Shown one piece after another: positions 1 to 6,803 of a DNA stretch of 41,673 nt; position 1 is the first letter of the stretch; each line of letters begins with the position of its first letter. This DNA is from Candidatus Borkfalkia faecavium (GTDB lineage: Bacteria > Bacillota > Clostridia > Christensenellales > Borkfalkiaceae). Location: contig DXEW01000036.1 in assembly GCA_019114755.1 (NCBI GenBank), forward strand, positions 1-41,673. Reading direction: 5' to 3'. The translations under genes were made by a program, and so were the position numbers. The notes beneath the pieces are model-generated. The model was not told the origin of the DNA and did no database searches. It saw only the letters and a list, made by a program, of their open reading frames with translations.

Positions 1-338
1 GGTGCAGTATCTTATGCGGCGATGCCATGCGTCTGCCGTATCGGGATGATACATTCGACAGGGCGGTGTCCTTTGAATCCATATATTTCTGGCCTGATCC
101 CGTGTGCGGACTGAAAGAGATATACCGCGTATTAAAACCAAGCGGAAAAATCATGCTTGCTTCCGAAATGACCGATCCCGAAAAGGGGAATTTCTGGGCA
201 AAACGTTGCGAAGGCATGACGATATATACAGCGGAGCAACTTGCTTCCTTTCTGTCGGAAGCAGGTTTTTCCGATGTTAAAGTTCATAAAACACGCAAAG
301 TGTGGTGCATCGTCGAGGGGGTAAAAAGATCATTATAA
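1..338 (+). CDS. Class I SAM-dependent methyltransferase, C-terminal part (5' end outside window)
   Basis: The frame is open from the window edge (first full codon at base 3), so the gene starts upstream. The visible part begins with a GDAMRLPYRDDTFDRA stretch, which matches the acidic strand-4 region of Methyltransf_11 type enzymes (GDA..LPF.D..FD.V). It is followed by a YFWPDP segment and a KEIYRVLKPSGKIMLAS strand typical of this fold. The C-terminus (FLSEAGFSDVKVHKTRKVW..VEGVK) fits the end of the domain. The substrate cannot be deduced. The ZIP transporter gene begins 21 bases after its stop, so the two may be cotranscribed. The fold is fairly certain; the role is unknown. Confidence 0.85.
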   Translation, partial: CSILCGDAMRLPYRDDTFDRAVSFESIYFWPDPVCGLKEIYRVLKPSGKIMLASEMTDPEKGNFWAKRCEGMTIYTAEQLASFLSEAGFSDVKVHKTRKVWCIVEGVKRSL

Positions 339-359
339 AGGCAGAGACGGAGGAGTAAC

Positions 360-1148
360 ATGAGTCAGACGGCAATGATAATTTTAGGATTTTCGGTCAT
401 TTTTTTTGCCACGACGGCAGGGAGCGCAATCGTCTGGTTTTTCAAAAGAGATATATCCGAAAAGGTAAATACGCTTTTTCTCGGTTTTGCGTCCGGCATC
501 ATGGTCGCTGCGTCTGTGTGGTCGCTCATCATTCCGTCCATAGAAGGGGCAGAAAGCTGGGGCAAGTGGAATTTTGTTCCCGCGCTTATCGGTTTTTTGC
601 TGGGCGGTTTGTTTTTGGTATTGCTCGATCATGTCGTACCGCACTTTCATAAGGGAACGAACGAGGAAGAAGGTCCGCGCAGTTCCCTGAAAAAATCCAC
701 TAAAATGTTTCTTGCGGTGACCATACACAACATTCCGGAAGGTCTTGCCGTCGGTTTTGTGTTCGGTGCGGCTGCGGCAATGGGTGAATATTCCGCATAT
801 GTTTCCGCTCTGGCGCTTGCGATCGGTATCGCCATTCAGAATTTTCCCGAAGGCGCGGCAGTCGCTCTTCCCATGAAATCTGCAACGCAGAGCAGGGGGA
901 AAGCCTTTTTGTTTGGAACGGCAAGCGGTGCGGTAGAGCCTGTGTTTGCGATTGTCGGTTTCTTTCTCGCTTCGTCGCTTACGATGCTGCAACCGTGGTT
1001 TCTGGCTTTTGCGGCGGGCGCAATGATATTTGTCGTGGCAGAAGATCTTATTCCGGATTCGCATCTTTCCACGCATCCGCATCTCGGAACATGGGGTGTT
1101 ATGGTCGGTTTTGCGGTGATGATGGTGCTGGATGTTGCACTCGGCTGA
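360..1148 (+). CDS. ZIP family divalent metal transporter
   Basis: This is a 262-residue polytopic membrane protein that should import zinc or another divalent cation. The two signature helices of the ZIP family are visible: HNIPEGLAVGFVFG near residues 122-135 and QNFPEGAAVALPM near 160-172. Their His, Asn, Glu and Pro residues form the metal path in the family. A central loop with HFHKGTNEEEG is the usual variable His/acidic loop between helices 3 and 4. Length and layout fit bacterial ZupT/GufA-type members. The start ATG is preceded by a GGAGG-like site (cggaggagtaac). The next gene is a broken metalloregulator stub, consistent with a former metal-homeostasis pair. Which metal is carried cannot be read from the sequence. 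Confidence 0.93.
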   Translation: MSQTAMIILGFSVIFFATTAGSAIVWFFKRDISEKVNTLFLGFASGIMVAASVWSLIIPSIEGAESWGKWNFVPALIGFLLGGLFLVLLDHVVPHFHKGTNEEEGPRSSLKKSTKMFLAVTIHNIPEGLAVGFVFGAAAAMGEYSAYVSALALAIGIAIQNFPEGAAVALPMKSATQSRGKAFLFGTASGAVEPVFAIVGFFLASSLTMLQPWFLAFAAGAMIFVVAEDLIPDSHLSTHPHLGTWGVMVGFAVMMVLDVALG

Positions 1149-1227
1149 AAAAAGTTAGCCTGAAGCTATCAAAATAACTTTACAAATCGCGTGAAGTCGA
1201 TTAAAATAAAGAAAAGGGGGTTGCTGT

Positions 1228-1329
1228 ATGCGAACACGCGAATCCGAAGAAATGTATCTGGAAACGATACTGTTATTAAAACAAAAAAAGTACCAATCTC
1301 ATTTAAAACAGCAAAATCCCCATCTTTAA
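1228..1329 (+). pseudogene. Truncated DtxR/MntR-family metalloregulator (N-terminal stub)
   Basis: After a strong ribosome site (aaaaggggg, 1212-1220) an ATG opens a 33-residue frame that begins MRTRESEEMYLETILLLKQK. This matches the start of DtxR/MntR-type iron or manganese repressors, whose first helix reads roughly ES.E.YLE.I..L. The similarity stops after about 20 residues, and the frame ends at TAA 1327-1329, before any helix-turn-helix. No continuation of the regulator was found in the following bases. The stub lies 79 bases after the ZIP gene, where a metal-responsive regulator would make sense. It is most likely a gene broken by deletion or insertion. The region 1330-1460 holds AT-rich sequence without a recognisable gene. 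Confidence 0.7.
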
Positions 1330-1461
1330 CAAGTTTCTTTTTGAACTCTTGTTCGCTTTTTGCTGCGACTTTATGTTGTTCGCTTCCTTTTTTTGTTACT
1401 TGCAATAGAATATTAAAAACCATTATGGATAGGGTAGTATTTTTATCCACTAAACCCAGCG

Positions 1462-1510
1462 ATCTTAAACTCGCTCAAAGATAAAATTGAGTGAGTTTAA
1501 GATTTTTTTA
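1462..1510 (+). terminator. Intrinsic terminator
   Basis: A 16-base stem (atcttaaactcgctca pairing with tgagtgagtttaagat, one mismatch) is followed by a T run. It ends transcription coming from the ZIP gene and regulator stub side. The hairpin itself survives although the regulator gene before it is broken. Confidence 0.85.
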
Positions 1511-1564
1511 TATAAAAATTGCAAAGTCGGCTCATGCAGTTACGGATCAAATTTTTAAAAGGAA

Positions 1565-2479
1565 ATGAGGAATGATATGGTAAACGAGAAAAAGAAGAAA
1601 ACAAGGGCCCAAAAGGATGCCGGATATAAAATATTTTATAGTATAGGCTTTTCTATCGTCTGCTGTATAGGTTTTCTCGGGTCTTCAATCTTTACCTATG
1701 ATTTTTTCGATTCGCCGTTTTTTGATATCTTGAGCGCGGCTTTGATCGCATCGATGTTTTGTGTAAGGTCAATACAGACCTTTCTAAGACAGACTGCGCT
1801 TTACGGAAAAATATTTACGCTTACTTATTATAATCTGTTTACATTGTCGTTTGGTGTTCAGCCGTTTATTTCCGGCAGACCATGGGTCATGCTGTTGTTT
1901 TTCAGTTTTATTGCCGCGATCGTTTTACTGATCATTTTGGCTTTTAAGTATTTTAGAGCGCCAAACGATTATTTCATAACAAATTTTGACCCCTGTTTTG
2001 CCGGATTGATGCTTGTAGTTTTGATGTTGGTCTCTGCAATGCAGAGCTATGTGGGAGGGCAAGGGATGTGGATACCGATCGTTATTTTCGGAATAATTTT
2101 GTCGGTATGCGTTCTAATTATCTTCATAAAATATTTCAAGAACCTCGACTATTTTAAGAAAAACAACAAAGGCGAATTGATAGCAGCTTGTGCCGTATTG
2201 GTCGTTTTGAGCTTTTGCGTTTCTTTTGCGGTGATTGCCACGGTGAATTATGCATTTGACGATTCTCCAACAACATACAGTGCACAACTGTTGGATAAAA
2301 ACGCCATATCAAGCGGAAGAACAGGAACAGATTATTATTTTCAAATTGAAATAGATGAGACTGAAGTAGAGCTCAAAGTTCCTATCGCCGTTTACCATTC
2401 TACGGAAGTCGGCGAATATATTGAAATCAAATTATACGACGGTGCTTTGGGTTATAGTTATTATATCTACGAAAGGTAA
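1565..2479 (+). CDS. Polytopic membrane protein of unknown function
   Basis: I do not recognise this 304-residue protein. After a lysine-rich cytoplasmic N-terminus (KKKKTRAQK) it has about seven hydrophobic segments, roughly at residues 20-42, 50-68, 76-98, 103-125, 137-157, 163-184 and 200-225. About 80 residues of soluble C-terminal domain rich in acidic and tyrosine residues follow (EIDETEVELKVPIAVYHSTEVGEYIEIKLYDG), probably outside the cell. Such a tail can be a small beta domain. The first ATG (1565) follows aaaaggaa; an ATG four codons later (1577) has its own gagg site, so either start is possible. The gene is AT-rich compared with the region to its right and stands alone between two terminators. 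Confidence 0.8.
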   Translation: MRNDMVNEKKKKTRAQKDAGYKIFYSIGFSIVCCIGFLGSSIFTYDFFDSPFFDILSAALIASMFCVRSIQTFLRQTALYGKIFTLTYYNLFTLSFGVQPFISGRPWVMLLFFSFIAAIVLLIILAFKYFRAPNDYFITNFDPCFAGLMLVVLMLVSAMQSYVGGQGMWIPIVIFGIILSVCVLIIFIKYFKNLDYFKKNNKGELIAACAVLVVLSFCVSFAVIATVNYAFDDSPTTYSAQLLDKNAISSGRTGTDYYFQIEIDETEVELKVPIAVYHSTEVGEYIEIKLYDGALGYSYYIYER

Positions 2480-2529
2480 ATTATAAGCAGAAAACATTGC
2501 CGTCTATCAATTTATTCAAAAAACCGAAC

Positions 2530-2567
2530 AAAAAAGGCCCATCGATGCTGTCGGTGGGCCTTTTTTC
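2530..2567. terminator. Bidirectional terminator
   Basis: The hairpin aaaaaaggcccatcga / tcggtgggcctttttt has A's on one side and T's on the other, so it can stop transcripts from both directions. It lies between the convergent membrane-protein gene on the left and the MATE gene on the right. Confidence 0.9.
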
Positions 2568-2658
2568 GGCGGTCTATGCATTTGATCTTCGTATCGGAAT
2601 ACGGAATAAAAGCAAAAATGCACGCGACGGCGTTTGAAAAGTTGTAATCGGTAAGCTG

Positions 2659-4074
2659 CTATTTGTTTGCATGGAAAGGGGCGATTGGGCTGCGCTTGTT
2701 TTTCTGCCGCATCTGCGGCGAGGGTTCTGTTTTCGGGCGGGCCTTCTTCGTTTTGGCATGGTTCAAGAAGAACAGCGCGCACCCGACGGCGCAGACGAGC
2801 GCTTCGGTGGCGGGATACGAAAGCCACACGCCCGTGATCTTCCAGATGGCCGCAAACAGGAAGGCACAGGGGATGATGACGATCAGCCCGCGCAGCAGCG
2901 AGAGGATATGTGCGGGCAGCGCCCGTTCGACGGAGGTAAAATACGCGCACAGCAGCGTGTTGTCGCCCACAAATGCGGCCGCCAAAAAGTACAGCCGCAG
3001 GCCGTGCGCGGCCATTTCTCCGAAGGCGGCGTTCCCGTCGCCGTTGAAGATGGCGGCGATGGGGGCGGCAAAAAAGAAGACGGCGGCGTAGAGGAGCACG
3101 GCGAGCGCCAACATAGAGCAGGACGCGTAGGTGAAGATGCGCCCGGCGCGCTTTTCGTCGCCCTCGCCGTGGGCGCGGCTCAAAAGCGGCTGCATCCCCT
3201 GGGCGATGCCCGTAAACACGGCGGAGACGACCAGCGAAATGTTGGCGACCACGCCGTATGCCGCCACGCCCGCGTTTCCTTCCAGGCCGAGGATGATATA
3301 GTTGAAGACGATGATGACGATCGCCGCCGACAGCTGTTCGACGAGGGAAGGGAAGCCCAAAGCAAAATTGTAACGCATATGCGCGGGCTTGGGCAGAATT
3401 TTTGCGGGGCGGTAACTGTTTTTCTTCCGCAAAAAATGCAGTGAAGACACGCCGACGCCGATGACGGGCGCCAACCCCGTCGCCAGCACCGCGCCGAACA
3501 TGCCCATGCCGCAGGGGAAGATGAACACATAGTCCAAAAGGATGTTGGCAAGGCTCCCCGATACGGTTGCCGCCATCGAAAGCTGCGGCGCGCCGTCGTT
3601 GCGGTTGAAGCAGAGGAGGATGTCGTTGAGGATGAAGGCGGGCGAAAACAGCAACAGTACCTGCAGATAGGTGCGCGTCATGGGCAGGGTGACGCCGTCT
3701 GCGCCCAAAAGCTGCGCCAGCTGCGTGGGGCAGAGGATGCCGAGCGCCACAAATAAAAGCGAGAAGGCGGCGCCCAGCCAAAGGGTGGCGGTGAACATGG
3801 CGTTCCCGCCCGCATGATCGCCGCGGCTGCGGCAGACGGCAAAGCGCGTCGCCCCGCCCATGCCAAGCATCAGCCCCGTGCCGTGGATAAAGTTATATAC
3901 GGGGATGGCGAGGTTGAGCGCCGTCAGTCCGTCCGCCCCTAAGCCCGCCGAGATGAAAAAGGTATCGGCGAGGATATAGCAAGAGATGGCGGCCATCGCC
4001 AGCACGCTGAGCGATGCGTATTTGCAAAATTCGCGGAACACATTATTTTTGTTGCTTGTGGTGCTGTTTTGCAT
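2659..4074 (-). CDS. MATE family multidrug/cation antiporter
   Basis: This 471-residue protein has about twelve membrane helices and should export toxic organic compounds in exchange for Na+ or H+. The N-terminal repeat shows FREFCKYASLSVLAMAAISCYILADTFF, the MATE pattern in which the first helix ends with a conserved ADTFFI-type segment. The second half repeats it (LGFPSLVEQLSAAIVIIVFNYII). The ATG at 4074 is preferred because a GGAG site lies seven bases upstream; an in-frame TTG four codons earlier overlaps that site. The C-terminus is a short basic tail (KTKKARPKTEPSPQ). The 240 bases upstream carry a promoter, two terminator hairpins and a short palindromic repeat, so expression is probably controlled by attenuation or by a separate proximal promoter. 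Confidence 0.93.
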   Translation of the reverse strand: MQNSTTSNKNNVFREFCKYASLSVLAMAAISCYILADTFFISAGLGADGLTALNLAIPVYNFIHGTGLMLGMGGATRFAVCRSRGDHAGGNAMFTATLWLGAAFSLLFVALGILCPTQLAQLLGADGVTLPMTRTYLQVLLLFSPAFILNDILLCFNRNDGAPQLSMAATVSGSLANILLDYVFIFPCGMGMFGAVLATGLAPVIGVGVSSLHFLRKKNSYRPAKILPKPAHMRYNFALGFPSLVEQLSAAIVIIVFNYIILGLEGNAGVAAYGVVANISLVVSAVFTGIAQGMQPLLSRAHGEGDEKRAGRIFTYASCSMLALAVLLYAAVFFFAAPIAAIFNGDGNAAFGEMAAHGLRLYFLAAAFVGDNTLLCAYFTSVERALPAHILSLLRGLIVIIPCAFLFAAIWKITGVWLSYPATEALVCAVGCALFFLNHAKTKKARPKTEPSPQMRQKNKRSPIAPFHANK

Positions 4075-4103
4075 GATAAACTCCAAATTTCACGCTTTTA
4101 TAT

Positions 4104-4121
4104 AGTACTATGTCAGGCATA
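4104..4121 (+). repeat. Intergenic palindromic motif, copy 1 of 3
   Basis: agtactatgtcaggcata. The core tatg-tcNgg-cata is nearly palindromic and overlaps a second palindrome, atagtactat. Two further copies in the same orientation lie at 7856 and 10427. This copy lies about 30 bases upstream of the MATE start. Confidence 0.7.
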
Positions 4122-4126
4122 AATCG

Positions 4127-4152
4127 AAAAAATGCCGCCGTTTGCCGTCGGC
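4127..4152 (-). terminator. Intrinsic terminator upstream of the MATE gene
   Basis: On the minus strand gccgacg-gcaaa-cggcggc forms a stem with one mismatch, followed by ATTTTTT. It lies between the upstream promoter (4288-4316) and the MATE start, so it could act as an attenuator. Confidence 0.65.
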
Positions 4153-4187
4153 TTGACGGGCGGCGCCGGTGTGTGATAGATGCGGAC

Positions 4188-4281
4188 AAAAAAATAGCGT
4201 CGGCTTCTTGCATCTGCTAAGGCCTGACGATGCAAGATCCAACGCTGTTTACCCGGCGGCAAATCGTTTCTGTTTACTATC
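4188..4281 (-). ncRNA. Putative small structured RNA or attenuated leader
   Basis: A consensus promoter (4288-4316, minus) would start a transcript near 4281. After about 35 bases it enters a long hairpin: outer stem AGCGTTGG/CCGACGCT, a small internal loop, inner stem CTTGCATC/GATGCAAG, and apical loop gtcaggccttagca. A run of seven T's (4188-4194) follows at once, giving a discrete RNA of about 94 nt. GTAAACAG occurs twice in the 5' part. I could not match it to a known riboswitch or to SRP RNA. No protein is likely. It may be an independent small RNA or the terminated form of a MATE leader. Confidence 0.5.
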
Positions 4282-4287
4282 GGCATT

Positions 4288-4316
4288 AGTGTATCACATT
4301 GCGGCGGGTCTGTCAA
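4288..4316 (-). promoter_or_regulatory. Sigma-A type promoter for the putative small RNA / MATE leader
   Basis: On the minus strand TTGACA (4311-4316) is followed by a 17-base spacer and TACACT (4288-4293). It points toward the structured RNA and the MATE gene. Confidence 0.7.
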
Positions 4317-4390
4317 CCGTTTGCGCAAAATCATTTTCCTGCAAAAAATGCAAGGGGACTTTCTTCCAATATAGATATACAAGAGAACGC

Positions 4391-4566
4391 CTCTCAGGCC
4401 CTCCTTGCGTCGAGCGGCTTTCATATCGAAAAGAGGACGGCTCCAGGCCCTCCTCGTCGTCGAGCGGCTTTCATATCGAAAAGTGGGCGGCTCCAAGCCG
4501 TCCTCGCCGTCGAACGGCTTTTCTATCAAAAAAGCAAAAGAGGGCGGCTCCAAGCCGTCCTCTCGT
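4391..4566. repeat. Tandem array of terminator-like hairpins
   Basis: About 3.5 copies of a 50-57 bp unit. The landmark cg(a/g)-cggctt recurs at 4411, 4461 and 4511, and ggctccaagccgtcc recurs at 4489 and 4546. Each unit carries an inverted repeat of the type gaggacggcttggagccgccctc on the minus strand. The copy nearest the Asp-box gene is a good terminator; the others are degenerate. Confidence 0.85.
4522..4562 (-). terminator. Terminator of the Asp-box protein gene
   Basis: On the minus strand GAGGACGGCT-tgg-AGCCGCCCTC is followed by TTTTGCTTTTTTG. It lies 24 bases after the stop of the Asp-box gene and is the best-formed unit of the hairpin array. Confidence 0.85.
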
Positions 4567-4585
4567 TTTGTTGTATATTTGTAAG

Positions 4586-5731
4586 TTATTCCACCGTTTC
4601 GATCTTGCCGATGCCGTAGGTGATCTGCATCAGGCGGCGGTTGATGGGGGTGGGGGCGAGCTGGATGAGGTATTCGCCGTTTTGCATGGTGGTCATGCCC
4701 ATGCTCCAACCCGCCTGCAGCGTGTCGGTATTGTAGGTGATCAGCATGGGTACGCGCTCCCACGGCCCCACGCCGTAGTTGTAGTTGACGTGATAGTACC
4801 CGGGGTCGCGCATGCCGATGTGCTCGCCCTCGCGCTTGGCGGTGACGATGACCGTTCCGTTTTCGCCGCCCTGCGGCACCCAGATCACATAGGGCATGCT
4901 GCCGAGGAACAGCCCGTCTTTGGTCTCCACGCGCGTTCCCTGCAGGGCGTCGTCGCCCCAATCCCAGCCGTCGTCCGAAAGTTTATAGTAGATGTCGCAT
5001 TCGGGGTAGCCGACGATCTCGTACACCATGATGTACTTGCCGTTGCCCATCCGTGTGACGATGGGCATGCCGGGGCGCAGCGTGCGGTCGGGGATCTTGA
5101 CGGTATATTTGGGCTCGCTCCACGTCTTGCCGCCGTCGTCGGAGGCGATGACCGCCAGCGTCTGGTTGAAGCGCGGGTCGGTGTGCGGCCGCTCGTCGGT
5201 GAAGGCGACGGCGATCCTGCCGTATTTGTCGAGGTAGATGTGCGGCTCCCACACGGGGCCGAGCGCGTCGAAGTTCTGCTCGACGGGCGGCCCGCCCTTG
5301 ACGATGGAAGAGCGGAATTCCCACGTCTTGGCGTGGTCGCGGCTGATATAAAAGGAAAGCTCGGTCGAAGTAAAGTCGAGCGGCACCGAGTTCCCCGCAA
5401 ACACGATGGTGCCCGCGGGCAGGTCGCCGCACTGCTGCGGCAGTTCGAACATCACCGGCTGAAAGCGGATGCCGTAGCCGTTCTGCGTGTCTTCGATCTT
5501 GCCGTACGGCTCCCAGGTCACGCCCCCGTCCGTGCTCTGCATGATGGGCACGACGGGCGGCTCTTTGACGGTGGAATGGTCAAAAGTCGCCAGCAGCGTG
5601 CCGTTGAGCTCGCCCGCGTGGTGCAGCTCCATGACGCGCGGATACAATACGCCCGAAGAGTTCTTGTACACCTCTTCGTCGCGCGGGGTAAATACGACGC
5701 CCATGTTCACTCTCGTGATCTTGATAGGCAT
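4586..5731 (-). CDS. Sialidase-superfamily (BNR/Asp-box) protein, probable exo-glycosidase
   Basis: This 381-residue protein carries three Asp-box motifs of six-bladed beta-propellers: STDGGVTW near residues 66-73, SRDHAKTW near 130 and SDDGGKTW near 200. These are typical of sialidases (GH33) and of the related exo-arabinanases (GH93). The N-terminal SGVLYPRVMEL and LLATFDH strands fit the first blade. No signal peptide is seen, so the enzyme is probably cytoplasmic. The ATG at 5731 is chosen because gggagg lies eight bases upstream; a longer frame starts further out without support. The gene is a single transcription unit ending in the hairpin array. With an arabinofuranosidase elsewhere in the window a GH93-like role is attractive but unproven. 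Confidence 0.85.
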   Translation of the reverse strand: MPIKITRVNMGVVFTPRDEEVYKNSSGVLYPRVMELHHAGELNGTLLATFDHSTVKEPPVVPIMQSTDGGVTWEPYGKIEDTQNGYGIRFQPVMFELPQQCGDLPAGTIVFAGNSVPLDFTSTELSFYISRDHAKTWEFRSSIVKGGPPVEQNFDALGPVWEPHIYLDKYGRIAVAFTDERPHTDPRFNQTLAVIASDDGGKTWSEPKYTVKIPDRTLRPGMPIVTRMGNGKYIMVYEIVGYPECDIYYKLSDDGWDWGDDALQGTRVETKDGLFLGSMPYVIWVPQGGENGTVIVTAKREGEHIGMRDPGYYHVNYNYGVGPWERVPMLITYNTDTLQAGWSMGMTTMQNGEYLIQLAPTPINRRLMQITYGIGKIETVE

Positions 5732-5899
5732 AAAATTTTCCTCCCGATCCATATATTTACAGGGTATAGTATAGCACACATCTCTTTTGATTTCAATAAA
5801 CTTTCAAAAAAGGAAGGGGCATGGGCGCGAATTTGTGATAAATGGGCGCAAAGTTCCTCTTTTTTTGTGCAAAATGCGGCGGACGCGGCGTTTTGTTTT

Positions 5900-5990
5900 G
5901 GTTTGGAAGGGGGAAGCGCCTTTTACTTTTCGGTTTGGAAGGGGTCTCTGTCCTTTGTTATCCGGTTTTGGAAGGCGTGCCTTCTTTTCG
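5900..5990. repeat. Three degenerate 32-bp repeats with hairpin potential
   Basis: ggtttggaagg recurs at 5900, 5932 and 5964 (there with one extra T), each followed by a partly complementary ccttt or ccttc and T's. The last unit, gaaggc-gt-gccttc-tttt, is the best hairpin. The stretch 5732-6049 otherwise holds no gene. Confidence 0.6.
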
Positions 5991-6049
5991 GCCGGGGGGA
6001 GGCGGTGCAGATTTTTTTGGCTGTCCGGAGGCAAATATCGCGTTTGCGG

Positions 6050-6078
6050 TTGCCATTTTTGCGGGTTTATGATATAAT
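6050..6078 (+). promoter_or_regulatory. Promoter of the HAD-asnA operon, immediately before the start codon
   Basis: TTGCCA (6050-6055), 17-base spacer, TATAAT (6073-6078). The expected transcription start coincides with the ATG at 6086, so the message would have essentially no leader. Confidence 0.75.
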
Positions 6079-6085
6079 GAGTTCT

Positions 6086-6799
6086 ATGTTAGATTGGAAG
6101 GAGATCCGCGCCGCCATCTTCGATCTGGACGGCACCCTGATCGACAGCATGGAGATCTGGCGCGAAGTAGACGAAACGTTCTTCGCCAGGCGCGGCATGC
6201 CGGTGCCGGGCGGCTATCAGGAAGAGATCGCGCACCTCGGATTTCGCGAATGCGCCCGCTTTACCATCGCGCGCTATCTGCCGCGGGAGAAGGAAGAGGA
6301 CGTCATTGCGGAATGGCGCTCGCTGTCGCTGTCGCATTACAACGCGCCCGACGCCGCCCGCTACTTCAAGCCGGGCGCGGCGGAACTGGTGCGCGCGCTG
6401 TCTGCCGCGGGGCTGGAACTTGCCGTCGCCACCGCCTCTTCTTCCGAATTTTTCCTGCCCGTGCTGCGTGCCGGCGGCATTGCGGGCCTCTTCGGCGCCT
6501 TTACCACCGTCGATGAGGTGGGCAAAAACAAATCTTTCCCCGACGTATTCGTGCGCAGCGCCCAAAAGCTGGGCGTGCCGCCTGCGGAATGCGTCGTGTT
6601 CGAAGATAACCCCACGGCATTGTCTGCCGCAAGGGGGGCGGGGATGCGCACCGCGGCCGTATTTGACGCGCAGCCCGAACAGGTATTTCAAAGGATGTGC
6701 GCGGAGAGCGATATTTCCGTGCGCAGCTTTTTCGACGTGCACGGCTGCCTTGTGCCGCCGTACGCGCAGCAAATGCGGCAAATGAAACAGGCGAGGTAG
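6086..6799 (+). CDS. HAD superfamily phosphatase (beta-phosphoglucomutase-like subfamily)
   Basis: This 237-residue hydrolase shows the HAD motifs in order. FDLDGTLID has nucleophile Asp13 and Asp15. A helical cap follows, then the motif II Thr/Ser region VATASSSEF, then VGKNKSFPDVF with the motif III Lys, and VVFEDNPTAL with the motif IV acidic pair. This spacing is that of beta-phosphoglucomutases and sugar-phosphate phosphatases, so a small phosphorylated sugar is the likely substrate. The ATG at 6086 (or 6077) has no Shine-Dalgarno site; the TATAAT box ends eight bases before it. The stop lies four bases before the asnA start, so the two form an operon. The substrate is not predictable. 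Confidence 0.92.
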   Translation: MLDWKEIRAAIFDLDGTLIDSMEIWREVDETFFARRGMPVPGGYQEEIAHLGFRECARFTIARYLPREKEEDVIAEWRSLSLSHYNAPDAARYFKPGAAELVRALSAAGLELAVATASSSEFFLPVLRAGGIAGLFGAFTTVDEVGKNKSFPDVFVRSAQKLGVPPAECVVFEDNPTALSAARGAGMRTAAVFDAQPEQVFQRMCAESDISVRSFFDVHGCLVPPYAQQMRQMKQAR

Positions 6800-6803
6800 A
6801 ATT

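Noticed and set aside
1169-1450. A minus-strand gene of 93 codons
   Set aside because: Part of it is antisense to the conserved regulator start and its ribosome site; no ribosome site or family for the rest.
2671-3444. Plus-strand frames opposite the MATE gene
   Set aside because: They are composition shadows of a clear minus-strand transporter gene.
4188-4281. Small SRP RNA (ffs)
   Set aside because: The gtcagg and agca parts of the apical loop resemble the SRP symmetric loop, but the conserved apical stem with its GGAA-type tetraloop is missing.
4391-4566. CRISPR array
   Set aside because: The units are directly adjacent, diverge from one another and have no unique spacers; they are terminator-like hairpins.
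4169-6076. Long plus-strand open frame running into the HAD gene
   Set aside because: It crosses the repeats, the Asp-box gene in antisense and a promoter; only the part from 6086 has family similarity.
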